5,879 nt of DNA from positions 1 to 5,879 of the forward strand of contig CAIUHT010000973.1 of NCBI GenBank assembly GCA_903898975.1, read 5' to 3'. The position numbers and the translations under genes were made by a program. This document shows, one piece after another, positions 1 through 5,879 of this stretch. This stretch comes from an uncultured Planctomycetaceae bacterium (GTDB lineage: Bacteria > Planctomycetota > Planctomycetia > Planctomycetales > Planctomycetaceae). Each line of letters starts with the position of its first letter. Position 1 is the first letter of the stretch. The notes below the pieces were generated by a model. That model had not been told where the DNA came from. It did not search any database and saw only the letters and a list, made by a program, of their open reading frames with translations.

Positions 1-2
1 AA

Positions 3-1745
3 GAGATCACCCGCGAGATCGAGTTCGACAGTGCCCTGACCGACCAGGTGGGAACCTCCGCCGAGGTGAACCAGCTGTTGAACCCGGGGAGCGTGATGGC
101 CGCGGCCGCCTCGTCGGTGCAGGATCAGGCCGAGGCGAGTCTCGAGCGGCAGGCGAACGACGTCGACCCCGACGTGAGCCTCTCGAACGACGGGCCCGAG
201 CTGCCCCCCGAAGGAGACTTCTCCGGAACTGTGGAGACCACCGGCGGGACGGTTGAGAACACCGCCCAAGGCGGGGGTGGAGTCGAGGGGGCCATTGACC
301 GTCTGACCTGGGAAATCCAGCAATCGCTGCACGAAAAGAAGACGACGGTGATCTGGCTGTTCGATCAGTCCCTGTCGCTGAAGGAGCGGCGGGCGCAGAT
401 CGCCGACCGGTTCGAAAACGTCTACAAGCAACTCGCCTCCCTGGGCGAGGGAGGGGCCGATTCGCTGCAGACGGTGGTGGCGACCTACGGCAAGGGATTT
501 GCGTTGCTCAACGACAAGCCGGTCTCTGAGATCGCCCCGCTGGTCGAGAAAGTGCGGGCGATTCCGAACGATCCGTCGGGGCTCGAGAACGTGTTCTACG
601 CGGTCGCCGAGCTGGCCAAGAAGTTCCAGCGGGAGCGTGGCCGCGGGCGGAACGTGCGGCTGTTCATCATCACCGACGAAAAGGGGGATGACGCCGAGCG
701 CTACCTCGAAGAAACCCTTGTCCTCTGCCGCCGGGCAGGCATCCGGGTGTACGTGGTGGGGAACGTCGCCCCCTTTGGACGCGAGAAGGCGTTCATGAAC
801 TTCACCGACGACACGGGCGAGGTGTACGACAACCTCTCTTACGACGCGGGGCCCGAGACGGTGGAGCCCGAGTCGCTGAACATCGGGCTGTGGGGAACGC
901 GCCCGGTGAATCTCGACAAGCTGTCGTCGGGGTATGGACCGTACGGGCTGACCCGGCTCTGCAAAGAGACGGGGGGGCTGTACTTCGTGGCCAAGGAAGA
1001 TGTGGCGGTGAAGTTCAACCCGGCGGTCATGCGGAGCTATACCCCCGACTACCGGCCGATTGTCGATTACATGAAGGGGCTGAAGGTCAACAAGGCGAAG
1101 GCCTCGCTGGTGACGGCGGCGAAGGCGACGAAAATTGACAACATCCCGCTCCCCCGGCTCGATTTCCCAGCGTACAACGACAACGTGTTGCGGGAGGCGA
1201 TCAACGAGGCGCAGAAGCCCGCCGCCGAGCTGATCTACAAGATCAACCGGGTCGCCGAGGCGCTCGCCATTGGCGAGAAGGACCGCGACAAGGTGAGCGA
1301 GCCCCGGTGGCGGGCCGCGTATGACCTGGCGATGGGGCGGGCCCTGGCGATGCGGGTGCGGTCGGAAGGCTACAACCTGATGCTCGCCGAGATGAAGGGG
1401 ACACCCAAGACCTTCACCAACAAAGAGAGCAACGAGTGGAAGATTGTCCCCTCCAAGACCATCAACTCGGGGGCGGCGATCAAGAAGGAAGAGAAGCGGG
1501 CCTCCATGTACCTCAAGCGGGTGATGGACGAGCATCCGGAAACTCCGTGGGCGTTCATCGCCGAGCTGGAGCTTTCGACCCCCATGGGCTGGGAGTGGCA
1601 GGAGATCAAGAATCCGACGACGTTCCCGGCGAACACCAGCCAGGCCGAGGCGCAGCGGCAGATTCAGCTGGCGGAAGAACGCCGCAGGGAAGAAGCCAAG
1701 AAGAAGCCCGCCCCCACTCCGGGCAAGCCGGCGCCGAAACTGTAG
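3..1745 (+). CDS. vWA-domain protein, 5'-truncated by window edge (paralogue of next gene)
   Basis: The frame is open from base 3 to the TAG at 1743-1745. The first possible start is GTG at 48, but the codons before it read EITREI, matching EFTREL at residues 59-64 of the downstream paralogue. This gene therefore probably starts about 170 nt upstream and has lost its membrane anchor to the window edge. Counting from GTG 48: a Gly/Glu/Thr-rich linker (about 10-80); a vWA domain (about 98-245) with strand VIWLFD, metal-site residues D106, S108 and S110, Ser177 where Thr is usual, and D210 in ITDEKGDD; an insertion ending in ETGGLYF (about 308-313); and a helical C-terminal region with PRWRAAYDLA (419-428) and HPETPWAFIAELEL (496-509). 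The tail is charged, then Lys/Pro/Ala-rich (about 531-565), and has no counterpart in the paralogue. Such domains usually bind protein ligands through a divalent metal. The location is inferred to be membrane-anchored and periplasmic; the partner is unknown. Confidence 0.88.
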   Translation, partial: EITREIEFDSALTDQVGTSAEVNQLLNPGSVMAAAASSVQDQAEASLERQANDVDPDVSLSNDGPELPPEGDFSGTVETTGGTVENTAQGGGGVEGAIDRLTWEIQQSLHEKKTTVIWLFDQSLSLKERRAQIADRFENVYKQLASLGEGGADSLQTVVATYGKGFALLNDKPVSEIAPLVEKVRAIPNDPSGLENVFYAVAELAKKFQRERGRGRNVRLFIITDEKGDDAERYLEETLVLCRRAGIRVYVVGNVAPFGREKAFMNFTDDTGEVYDNLSYDAGPETVEPESLNIGLWGTRPVNLDKLSSGYGPYGLTRLCKETGGLYFVAKEDVAVKFNPAVMRSYTPDYRPIVDYMKGLKVNKAKASLVTAAKATKIDNIPLPRLDFPAYNDNVLREAINEAQKPAAELIYKINRVAEALAIGEKDRDKVSEPRWRAAYDLAMGRALAMRVRSEGYNLMLAEMKGTPKTFTNKESNEWKIVPSKTINSGAAIKKEEKRASMYLKRVMDEHPETPWAFIAELELSTPMGWEWQEIKNPTTFPANTSQAEAQRQIQLAEERRREEAKKKPAPTPGKPAPKL

Positions 1746-1808
1746 CCACAGGCGGGATTCGCGACGCATCGACAGGCAAGCCGTGTTTGATTTCGCAACT
1801 CACACCTT

Positions 1809-1812
1809 GGAG
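1809..1812 (+). promoter_or_regulatory. Shine-Dalgarno-like site for the second vWA gene
   Basis: GGAG lies 8 nt before the ATG at 1821. It supports that start over later in-frame ATGs, such as codons 32 and 33, which lie inside the membrane helix. The 75-nt gap from the previous stop shows no convincing promoter or terminator, which fits co-transcription with the upstream paralogue. Confidence 0.6.
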
Positions 1813-1820
1813 CAGACCCC

Positions 1821-3722
1821 ATGCTGAAAGCCCTGCTGCAGCGTTGGCGACCCTCGGAATGGGCGGGAGCGGCGATCTCGGCGGCGCTGCACCTGGTGGT
1901 GATTGTCGGATTGATGATGTGGCACTTCGATGTGCAGCTCGACGACATGAAGGTGGCGGTCGAGTCGCTGTTCTCGGAAGAGCGCCCCCCGGAAGAGTTC
2001 ACCCGTGAACTCTCCGAGAACACCGAAACCAGCGAGACCATGAACATCGTCGCCGGGGGGGCGACGGTGGGGGCGGTCGCCGCCGGGTCAGGTGCCCCGG
2101 CGGTCTCGCAGACCAAGATTGAAAAGTCCGAGAGTTTTTCCGACCCGCAGGTGGCGGTGAACCTGGGCGACATCTCGCTCCCCGGGCTCGATGAGCTGGG
2201 AACCGACCTCGGCGAGGGGGTGGTCCGGGGCGAACCGCAGGCGGTCGCCGAGGGATACGGCGCGGCACTGAGCCGGATCTCGCAGGAAATCATCCGCATG
2301 ATGCGGGAAGACCGGGTGGTGGTCGCGTGGCTGTTCGACGAATCGGAGTCGATGAAAGACGACCAGAAAGAAATCCGCGAGCAGATCTACAAGGTCTACG
2401 ACGAACTCGGGATCGCGATGGAGCGGGACGAGCAGTTGAAGAAAGGGCAGGAGATCCTGCTGACTTCGATCAACAGCTTTGGCAGCGGGGTGCAGGCTAT
2501 CACCCCCAAGCCGACCGCCGATCTCAAGGAGATCAAGGCGGCGATCGACAAGATCCCCAACGATCCGACCGGCCGCGAGAACGTGCTGACGGCGGTCGCG
2601 AGCGTGGTCGATTCGCATCGCCGCTATGTTTCGGCCGGTGGTCGGAAACTGGCGGTGATTGTGGTCACCGACGAATCGGGCGATGACATTGAGGGGGACG
2701 CGCTCGAAGAAACGCTGAAGCGGGTCAAGGGGGCCAAGTGTCCGGTCTACATCATGGGCCGGGAGGCGCTGTTCGGGTACAAGATCGGGCGGATGCGCTG
2801 GAAGGATCCAAAATACGGTCTCGACCACTGGCTCGAGATTCACCGGGGCCCTGAGACCCCATTCCCCGAGGCTTTGCAGTACGACGGGCTGCACGATCGC
2901 TGGGACGCCCACCCCAGCGGGTTTGCCCCCTACGAACTCGCCCGGCTGGCGCGCGAGTCGGGCGGAATCTACTTCCTCCTGCCCCACGAAGAAGAAAACC
3001 TCGCTGGGCAACCGGCCGTTGATGCCCGCAAGTTCGCCTTCCTCGACATGAAGGAATACAACCCCGACCTGCAGGCCCGGCGGCGATACCTGGAAGAGCG
3101 GAACCGCAGCAAGTTCCGGCTCGCGGTTTCCGAGATCGTGCGGCTGCTCGACCCCAGGGTCGATAAAGAACTGGGTGTGCAGGAGATCTGGTATCCGACC
3201 GCTCCCGAGGCATTCAAAAGCTCCGGGCAAGCCAACTTTGACCGGGCCCGGCGGGCGATGGGCATCATCAGCCAGGCGGTGGCAATCCTGGAAAAGGTCC
3301 GCCCGCTCCGCGATGCCGAAGAATCAACCCGCTGGCGGGCCAACTACGACCTGGCCTTTGCCCAGTTGCTGGCGTATCGGGTGCGGCTGTTTCAGTTTTT
3401 GCTGGCCATGGACCAGCAACTGACCACCCTGCCCAAGCCCAAGAATCCCATGAACAACGCCTGGAACGTGGCCCGGGTGCAGGAGATGCTCGAGCCCACC
3501 GAACGTCAGGTCAAGCTCACGGGGGTCGACCTCGACGAACTGAAGGGACAGCTTGAACGGGCCCGCTCAATGTTTGAATTCGTCAAGAAAACTCACGCCC
3601 GGACCCCCTGGGCGGCCCGAGCCCAGTTCGAACTCAACCAGGGCTTCGGCATGCGGTTCGTCGAAACCTTCCGCGATCCCCGCTACGACACGCTGACCGA
3701 TATCAAGTTCCCCACGCTCTAA
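1821..3722 (+). CDS. Membrane-anchored vWA-domain protein, complete
   Basis: This is a 633-residue protein starting at ATG behind a GGAG. The N-terminus has basic residues (K3, R8, R10) followed by one hydrophobic helix (about 14-34). By the positive-inside rule, the bulk should lie in the periplasm. An acidic juxtamembrane stretch (SEERPPEEF, 52-60) and a Gly/Ala/Ser-rich linker (about 65-150) follow. The vWA domain (about 164-318) has strand VVVAWLFD, metal-site residues D173, S175 and S177 (the usual Gly in DxSGS is Glu), T250 in IPNDPTGREN, and D284 in VVTDESGDD. After an insertion (about 320-375) comes ESGGIYFLL (379-387). The C-terminal region is mostly helical, with TRWRANYDLAFAQLL (503-517) and THARTPWAARAQFEL (591-605), both matching the upstream paralogue. 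It resembles a TPR-like or coiled region, but I cannot name the family. It probably works with its neighbour in one complex (inference); no enzyme activity is indicated. Confidence 0.92.
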   Translation: MLKALLQRWRPSEWAGAAISAALHLVVIVGLMMWHFDVQLDDMKVAVESLFSEERPPEEFTRELSENTETSETMNIVAGGATVGAVAAGSGAPAVSQTKIEKSESFSDPQVAVNLGDISLPGLDELGTDLGEGVVRGEPQAVAEGYGAALSRISQEIIRMMREDRVVVAWLFDESESMKDDQKEIREQIYKVYDELGIAMERDEQLKKGQEILLTSINSFGSGVQAITPKPTADLKEIKAAIDKIPNDPTGRENVLTAVASVVDSHRRYVSAGGRKLAVIVVTDESGDDIEGDALEETLKRVKGAKCPVYIMGREALFGYKIGRMRWKDPKYGLDHWLEIHRGPETPFPEALQYDGLHDRWDAHPSGFAPYELARLARESGGIYFLLPHEEENLAGQPAVDARKFAFLDMKEYNPDLQARRRYLEERNRSKFRLAVSEIVRLLDPRVDKELGVQEIWYPTAPEAFKSSGQANFDRARRAMGIISQAVAILEKVRPLRDAEESTRWRANYDLAFAQLLAYRVRLFQFLLAMDQQLTTLPKPKNPMNNAWNVARVQEMLEPTERQVKLTGVDLDELKGQLERARSMFEFVKKTHARTPWAARAQFELNQGFGMRFVETFRDPRYDTLTDIKFPTL

Positions 3723-4042
3723 GCCAGCCCGCGCCTGTCAGCCGATTTCAACAAGCCGCATCTGGCGCGCGGCCTTCACGTCGCCTCGTTTCGTGCGCAT
3801 CTCAGTGCCTGTGTGCTGCCGGTCCGAGACGCGGCGGCTCTCCTGAGCGGCGACCCTCCTGTCCGGTCGCTTGACTTCGCGGTGGCGGTATCGAGACCCG
3901 GAACGCCGTGCAGTCATCCGCGCTCGACCCTCTGACCGACCGCGTCCGTGGGTTGACTGGGTCGACAAGCGGATCGCCTGGTTTTCACGATCCGGGCGCA
4001 AGGAATCGGCCAGACCCAACAGGTCGGCCGTGGGAGCTCCCC
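3723..4042. other. Convergent intergenic region, no convincing gene
   Basis: The 320 nt lie between the stop of the + strand vWA gene and the stop of the - strand DUF1501 gene. Open frames here are Arg-rich and run antisense or out of frame into the DUF1501 gene, without recognisable domains. The only structure noted is a bulged hairpin at 3970-3994 and a weak one at 3850-3870. A transcription stop for both flanking genes would be expected in this gap. Confidence 0.6.
3970..3994. terminator. Possible bidirectional terminator hairpin (weak)
   Basis: The arms CGGATCG (3970-3976) and CGATCCG (3988-3994) are perfectly complementary over 7 bp. Inside them, TG (3979-3980) can pair with CA (3986-3987) across a two-base CC bulge, leaving a GTTTT loop. 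It sits in the convergent gap, where a terminator is expected. There is no T-run on either side, so it is not a canonical intrinsic terminator. Confidence 0.25.
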
Positions 4043-5584
4043 TCAGGCCAGCAGCCCGTCGATGACGTGACCGTGCACATCGGTCAGGCGGCGGTCGATG
4101 CCGTTGTTTCGCACGGTCAACCGGGTGTGATCGATCCCCAACAGGTGCAGCATCGTCGCGTGGATGTCGTACACCTGCGTGGGATGGTCCCGGTCGAGCG
4201 GCTTGTAGCCCCAACGGTCGCTCTCACCCACGGTCACCCCGCCACGAATCCCCCCACCTGCCAGCCAGTTGGTGAAGCAGTACGGATTGTGATCGCGACC
4301 CCGGCCCCCCTGCGTCGACGGCATGCGGCCAAACTCGGTGGTCCACAGGATGAGCGTGTCGTCCAGCAAGCCACGCTGCTTCAGATCGAGAATCAGCGCG
4401 GCGGCCCCGCGAGCCATCCCCCGCGCCAGCGGTCCGTGGTCACGCTCGATGTCTTCATGCGAATCCCAGTTCCGGCGAGGGAAGCCATTGTCATTCCCGC
4501 TCCAGATCTGGACGAAGCGGACCCCACGCTCGAGCAGGCGCCGCGCGACCAGGCACTTTCGGCCAAAGTAATCGATCTCCTCGGCAGGGTTGATCTCCGC
4601 CGGCCACGCGGTGGTCTCGTGATCGAGCCCGTACAGCTTGAGGATGTGCCGGGGCTCGCCCGAGATTTCGAGCGCCTCCGGCGCGGCCAACTGCATGCGG
4701 GCGGCGAGTTCGTAGCTGCGGATGCGGGCCTCGAGGCGGGAATCTCCCGGGCGGGGCTGGGCATGCTGCCGGTTGAGTTGCCGAAGGAGCTGATGGGCGG
4801 CCTGTTCGCTGGCAGGGGTCACAAACCGACCGAGCGGGCCGGGATTGAGATCGGCGATCGGGTTGGGGCGACCCGGGTAAATGATCGTTCCCTGGTGCTG
4901 CGCGGGGAGGAACGCGGTGTCCCAGTTCTTCGGACCATTCGAGGCGAAGCCCCGATGATCGGGCAGCACCACGAAGGTCGGGAGGTTTTCATTCAGACTT
5001 CCCAGGCCATAGCTGACCCACGCCCCCATGCCCGGAAAGCCGGGGAGCTGGAACCCGGTCGCCTGCAGGTAAGTGGCCTGGCTGTGAACGCCGGTCTTGC
5101 CGATCACGTTGTGCACGAACGCCATGTCGTCGACGCAGGGGCCTAGATCGGCGACCACCTCGGAGAGTGGCTTGCCCGATTCCCCGTGCGGAGAGAATTT
5201 CCAGACCGGCTTCATCCACGGCCCGAGCCCGTTCTGGAACGCCTCGACCGGTTCGCCGAAGTCCGAGGGTTCGCCGTGCTTCTTTTCGAGTTCGGGCTTG
5301 TGATCGAACAGGTCGATATGGCTGGCCGCTCCCGCCATGAAGAGTTGCACCACCCGAGTGGCCCGCGGGGGCCGATGGGGCACATCCCCCCGCCCCCCCA
5401 CACCTCCCAAGGGGGTAGCCGCGGTGGGCTGGGCCAGTCCGCACGACTCCAGCAGCCCGGCGGAGTGCAGCATGCTGGTCAGCGCGATCCCGCCAAAGCC
5501 CTGTCCCATCTGCCACAGGCACGTCCGGCGATCAAGCGGGGCGGCGAACGCGGGGTCGCTGACAACGGTGGTGGCGGAAGGCAT
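4043..5584 (-). CDS. DUF1501 (sulfatase-like) protein with Tat-like signal
   Basis: The frame ends at TGA (4045-4043). I favour ATG at 5584-5582, giving 513 residues; a TTG at 5668 would add 28. Numbering from the ATG: a Tat-like signal has RR at 19-20 in DRRTCLWQMG, then a mildly hydrophobic GFGGIALTSML segment. The DUF1501 core follows: strand VVQLFMAGAASHIDLFD (78-94), with HID and FD as likely metal-site residues; KPELEKKHGEP (96-106); HSQATYLQATG (167-177); RFVQIWSGND (356-365); NWDSH (372-376); LWTTEFGRMP (413-422); GGRGRDHNPYCF (426-437); and DIHATMLHLLGIDH (473-486). The family belongs to the alkaline phosphatase/sulfatase-like superfamily and is abundant in planctomycetes, often beside DUF1549/DUF1553 genes; no such gene is in this window. 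The substrate is unknown. Export by Tat is inferred from the twin arginine. Metal ligands are assigned by analogy only. Confidence 0.93.
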   Translation of the reverse strand: MPSATTVVSDPAFAAPLDRRTCLWQMGQGFGGIALTSMLHSAGLLESCGLAQPTAATPLGGVGGRGDVPHRPPRATRVVQLFMAGAASHIDLFDHKPELEKKHGEPSDFGEPVEAFQNGLGPWMKPVWKFSPHGESGKPLSEVVADLGPCVDDMAFVHNVIGKTGVHSQATYLQATGFQLPGFPGMGAWVSYGLGSLNENLPTFVVLPDHRGFASNGPKNWDTAFLPAQHQGTIIYPGRPNPIADLNPGPLGRFVTPASEQAAHQLLRQLNRQHAQPRPGDSRLEARIRSYELAARMQLAAPEALEISGEPRHILKLYGLDHETTAWPAEINPAEEIDYFGRKCLVARRLLERGVRFVQIWSGNDNGFPRRNWDSHEDIERDHGPLARGMARGAAALILDLKQRGLLDDTLILWTTEFGRMPSTQGGRGRDHNPYCFTNWLAGGGIRGGVTVGESDRWGYKPLDRDHPTQVYDIHATMLHLLGIDHTRLTVRNNGIDRRLTDVHGHVIDGLLA

Positions 5585-5674
5585 CAAGCACCGGGGAAAT
5601 GGGGCACCGAAAGAATGCGCCGGGCGGGTTAAAGCCCGGTCGGACCACTCAGCAGCAACCAGCGTCAAACAGGT

Positions 5675-5682
5675 CTCCTCTC
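5675..5682 (-). promoter_or_regulatory. Strong Shine-Dalgarno-like site before an alternative TTG start of the DUF1501 gene
   Basis: On the - strand this reads GAGAGGAG and ends 6 nt before TTG at 5668-5666, in frame with the DUF1501 gene. An in-frame TGA lies at 5683-5681, so no earlier start exists. If used, the TTG adds 28 residues ahead of the favoured ATG at 5584, which has no visible ribosome binding site. The added codons have weaker third-position GC bias than the codons after the ATG, and they would push the twin arginine to residues 47-48. This leaves the start unsettled. Confidence 0.4.
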
Positions 5683-5695
5683 AGCGTAGCGGCTG

Positions 5696-5743
5696 GATTG
5701 GGGAACCGTCCAGCACAGCACTGATAGCAGTCAGTCCCCAATC
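5696..5743. repeat. Perfect 9-bp inverted repeat, 30-nt spacer
   Basis: GATTGGGGA (5696-5704) and TCCCCAATC (5735-5743) are exact reverse complements. The spacer holds a small nested hairpin, ACTG (5720-5723) and CAGT (5728-5731) around ATAG. It lies about 28 nt upstream of the alternative TTG start, so it could be a leader stem-loop of the DUF1501 transcript or a spaced operator. Confidence 0.6.
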
Positions 5744-5782
5744 GAAATGCCCCAGGTTTAGCCCTTTTAGAAATGTCACATT

Positions 5783-5807
5783 CCCCTGTGGGGTGAAGTT
5801 ACCCCCA
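5783..5807. repeat. Two mutually exclusive short G/C hairpins
   Basis: CCCC (5783-5786) can pair with GGGG (5790-5793) across TGT. The same GGGG plus T (5790-5794) can instead pair with ACCCC (5801-5805) across a 6-nt loop. The shared arm makes the two structures exclusive, as in a switchable leader, but the stems are short and could be chance. Confidence 0.35.
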
Positions 5808-5827
5808 AAGAGTCGGCGCTCAGTGGC

Positions 5828-5841
5828 GAGAGTAAACTCTC
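5828..5841. promoter_or_regulatory. 6-2-6 palindrome, possible operator
   Basis: GAGAGT (5828-5833) and ACTCTC (5836-5841) are exact reverse complements around AA. With a two-base centre this suits a dimeric repressor site better than an RNA hairpin. It lies about 19 nt before a possible + strand ATG at 5860. No regulator is known from this window. Confidence 0.3.
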
Positions 5842-5859
5842 TGGAAAGCTCCGAACGAG

Positions 5860-5879
5860 ATGAGCAAGGAGATGGCAGG
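5860..5879 (+). CDS. Possible first codons of a divergent gene (window edge)
   Basis: ATG at 5860-5862 opens a frame reading MSKEMA to the window end, with a second in-frame ATG at 5872. A weak GGAAAG (5843-5848) lies 11 nt upstream. Only six codons are visible, so no product can be named, and chance is a real alternative. Confidence 0.2.

Larger units (their letters stand above)
5585..5879. other. Upstream region of the DUF1501 gene, with inverted repeats
   Basis: About 295 nt, of which the part beyond 5669 is visibly less GC-rich than the genes and has no long open frame. It holds a 9-bp inverted repeat (5696-5743), competing G/C hairpins (5783-5807) and a 6-2-6 palindrome (5828-5841). No convincing -35/-10 pair was found by eye on either strand. 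It is probably the promoter and leader of the DUF1501 gene and possibly of a divergent gene at the right edge. Confidence 0.55.

Noticed and set aside
1436..2008. 190-codon + strand frame bridging the two vWA genes
   Set aside because: It is out of frame with both clear genes and has low-information composition; a shadow.
2088..3230. Long - strand open frame (380 codons) antisense to the second vWA gene
   Set aside because: The sense frame holds a full vWA domain and matches the paralogue; the antisense product has no motif and no plausible start context.
3850..3870. Hairpin GCGACC/GGTCGC with a 9-nt loop
   Set aside because: Only 6 bp with no T-run; expected by chance in GC-rich DNA.
4032..4041. 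10-bp palindrome GGGAGCTCCC near the end of the DUF1501 gene
   Set aside because: It has no loop and no context; likely a chance self-complementary stretch.
3738..4214. 158-codon - strand frame across the convergent gap
   Set aside because: It is Arg-rich with no domain, and it overlaps the end of the DUF1501 gene in another frame. A short ending beginning MRTKRG looks mildly gene-like but has no clear ribosome binding site.
3908..5146. Long + strand open frame (412 codons) antisense to the DUF1501 gene
   Set aside because: It mirrors the opposite strand, has no recognisable domain, and is what GC-rich codon bias produces; the - strand frame has clear family motifs.
5350..5375. Possible lipobox (LESCG) after the Tat-like segment of the DUF1501 protein
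   Set aside because: Glu before the small residue does not fit the usual lipobox, and the Cys lies well behind the hydrophobic segment start.
1..5879. tRNA, rRNA, CRISPR array, insertion sequence or attachment site
   Set aside because: No cloverleaf, repeat-spacer pattern, transposase frame or terminal repeats were seen by eye on either strand.

Overview
The window looks like a piece of a GC-rich planctomycete chromosome. This is inferred from two things. One is a DUF1501 (sulfatase-like) protein of the type that is strongly expanded in Planctomycetes. The other is a tandem pair of large von Willebrand factor A (vWA) proteins with a membrane anchor and a long unnamed C-terminal region, an architecture I associate with the same phylum. 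No rRNA, tRNA, CRISPR array, transposase or other mobile-element signature was seen.

Layout: (i) Bases 1-1745, + strand, hold the 3' part of a vWA-domain gene whose true start lies upstream of the window. (ii) After a 75-nt gap with a Shine-Dalgarno-like GGAG, bases 1821-3722, + strand, encode a complete 633-residue paralogue with one N-terminal membrane helix. The two are probably co-transcribed. (iii) Bases 3723-4042 are a convergent intergenic gap with one modest bulged hairpin. (iv) Bases 4043-5584 (or 5668 with an alternative TTG start), - strand, encode a DUF1501 protein with a Tat-like N-terminus. (v) Bases from about 5669 to 5879 are less GC-rich, appear non-coding and hold several inverted repeats; the last 20 bases may be the first codons of a divergent gene.

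How the genes may work together: the vWA pair share an acidic segment just after the membrane anchor, a vWA fold with a DxSxS metal site, an insertion after the last recognisable vWA strand, and a helical C-terminal region with the motifs RWRAxYDLA and TPWA. They may form an anchored periplasmic hetero-oligomer, but no partner enzyme (for example a MoxR ATPase) is in the window, so function is unknown. The DUF1501 gene is convergent, so it is probably a separate transcription unit with no evident functional tie to the vWA pair.

The most interesting points are the duplicated and diverged vWA pair with its unnamed C-terminal module, the start-site conflict of the DUF1501 gene, and the cluster of inverted repeats in the upstream region at 5694-5841.
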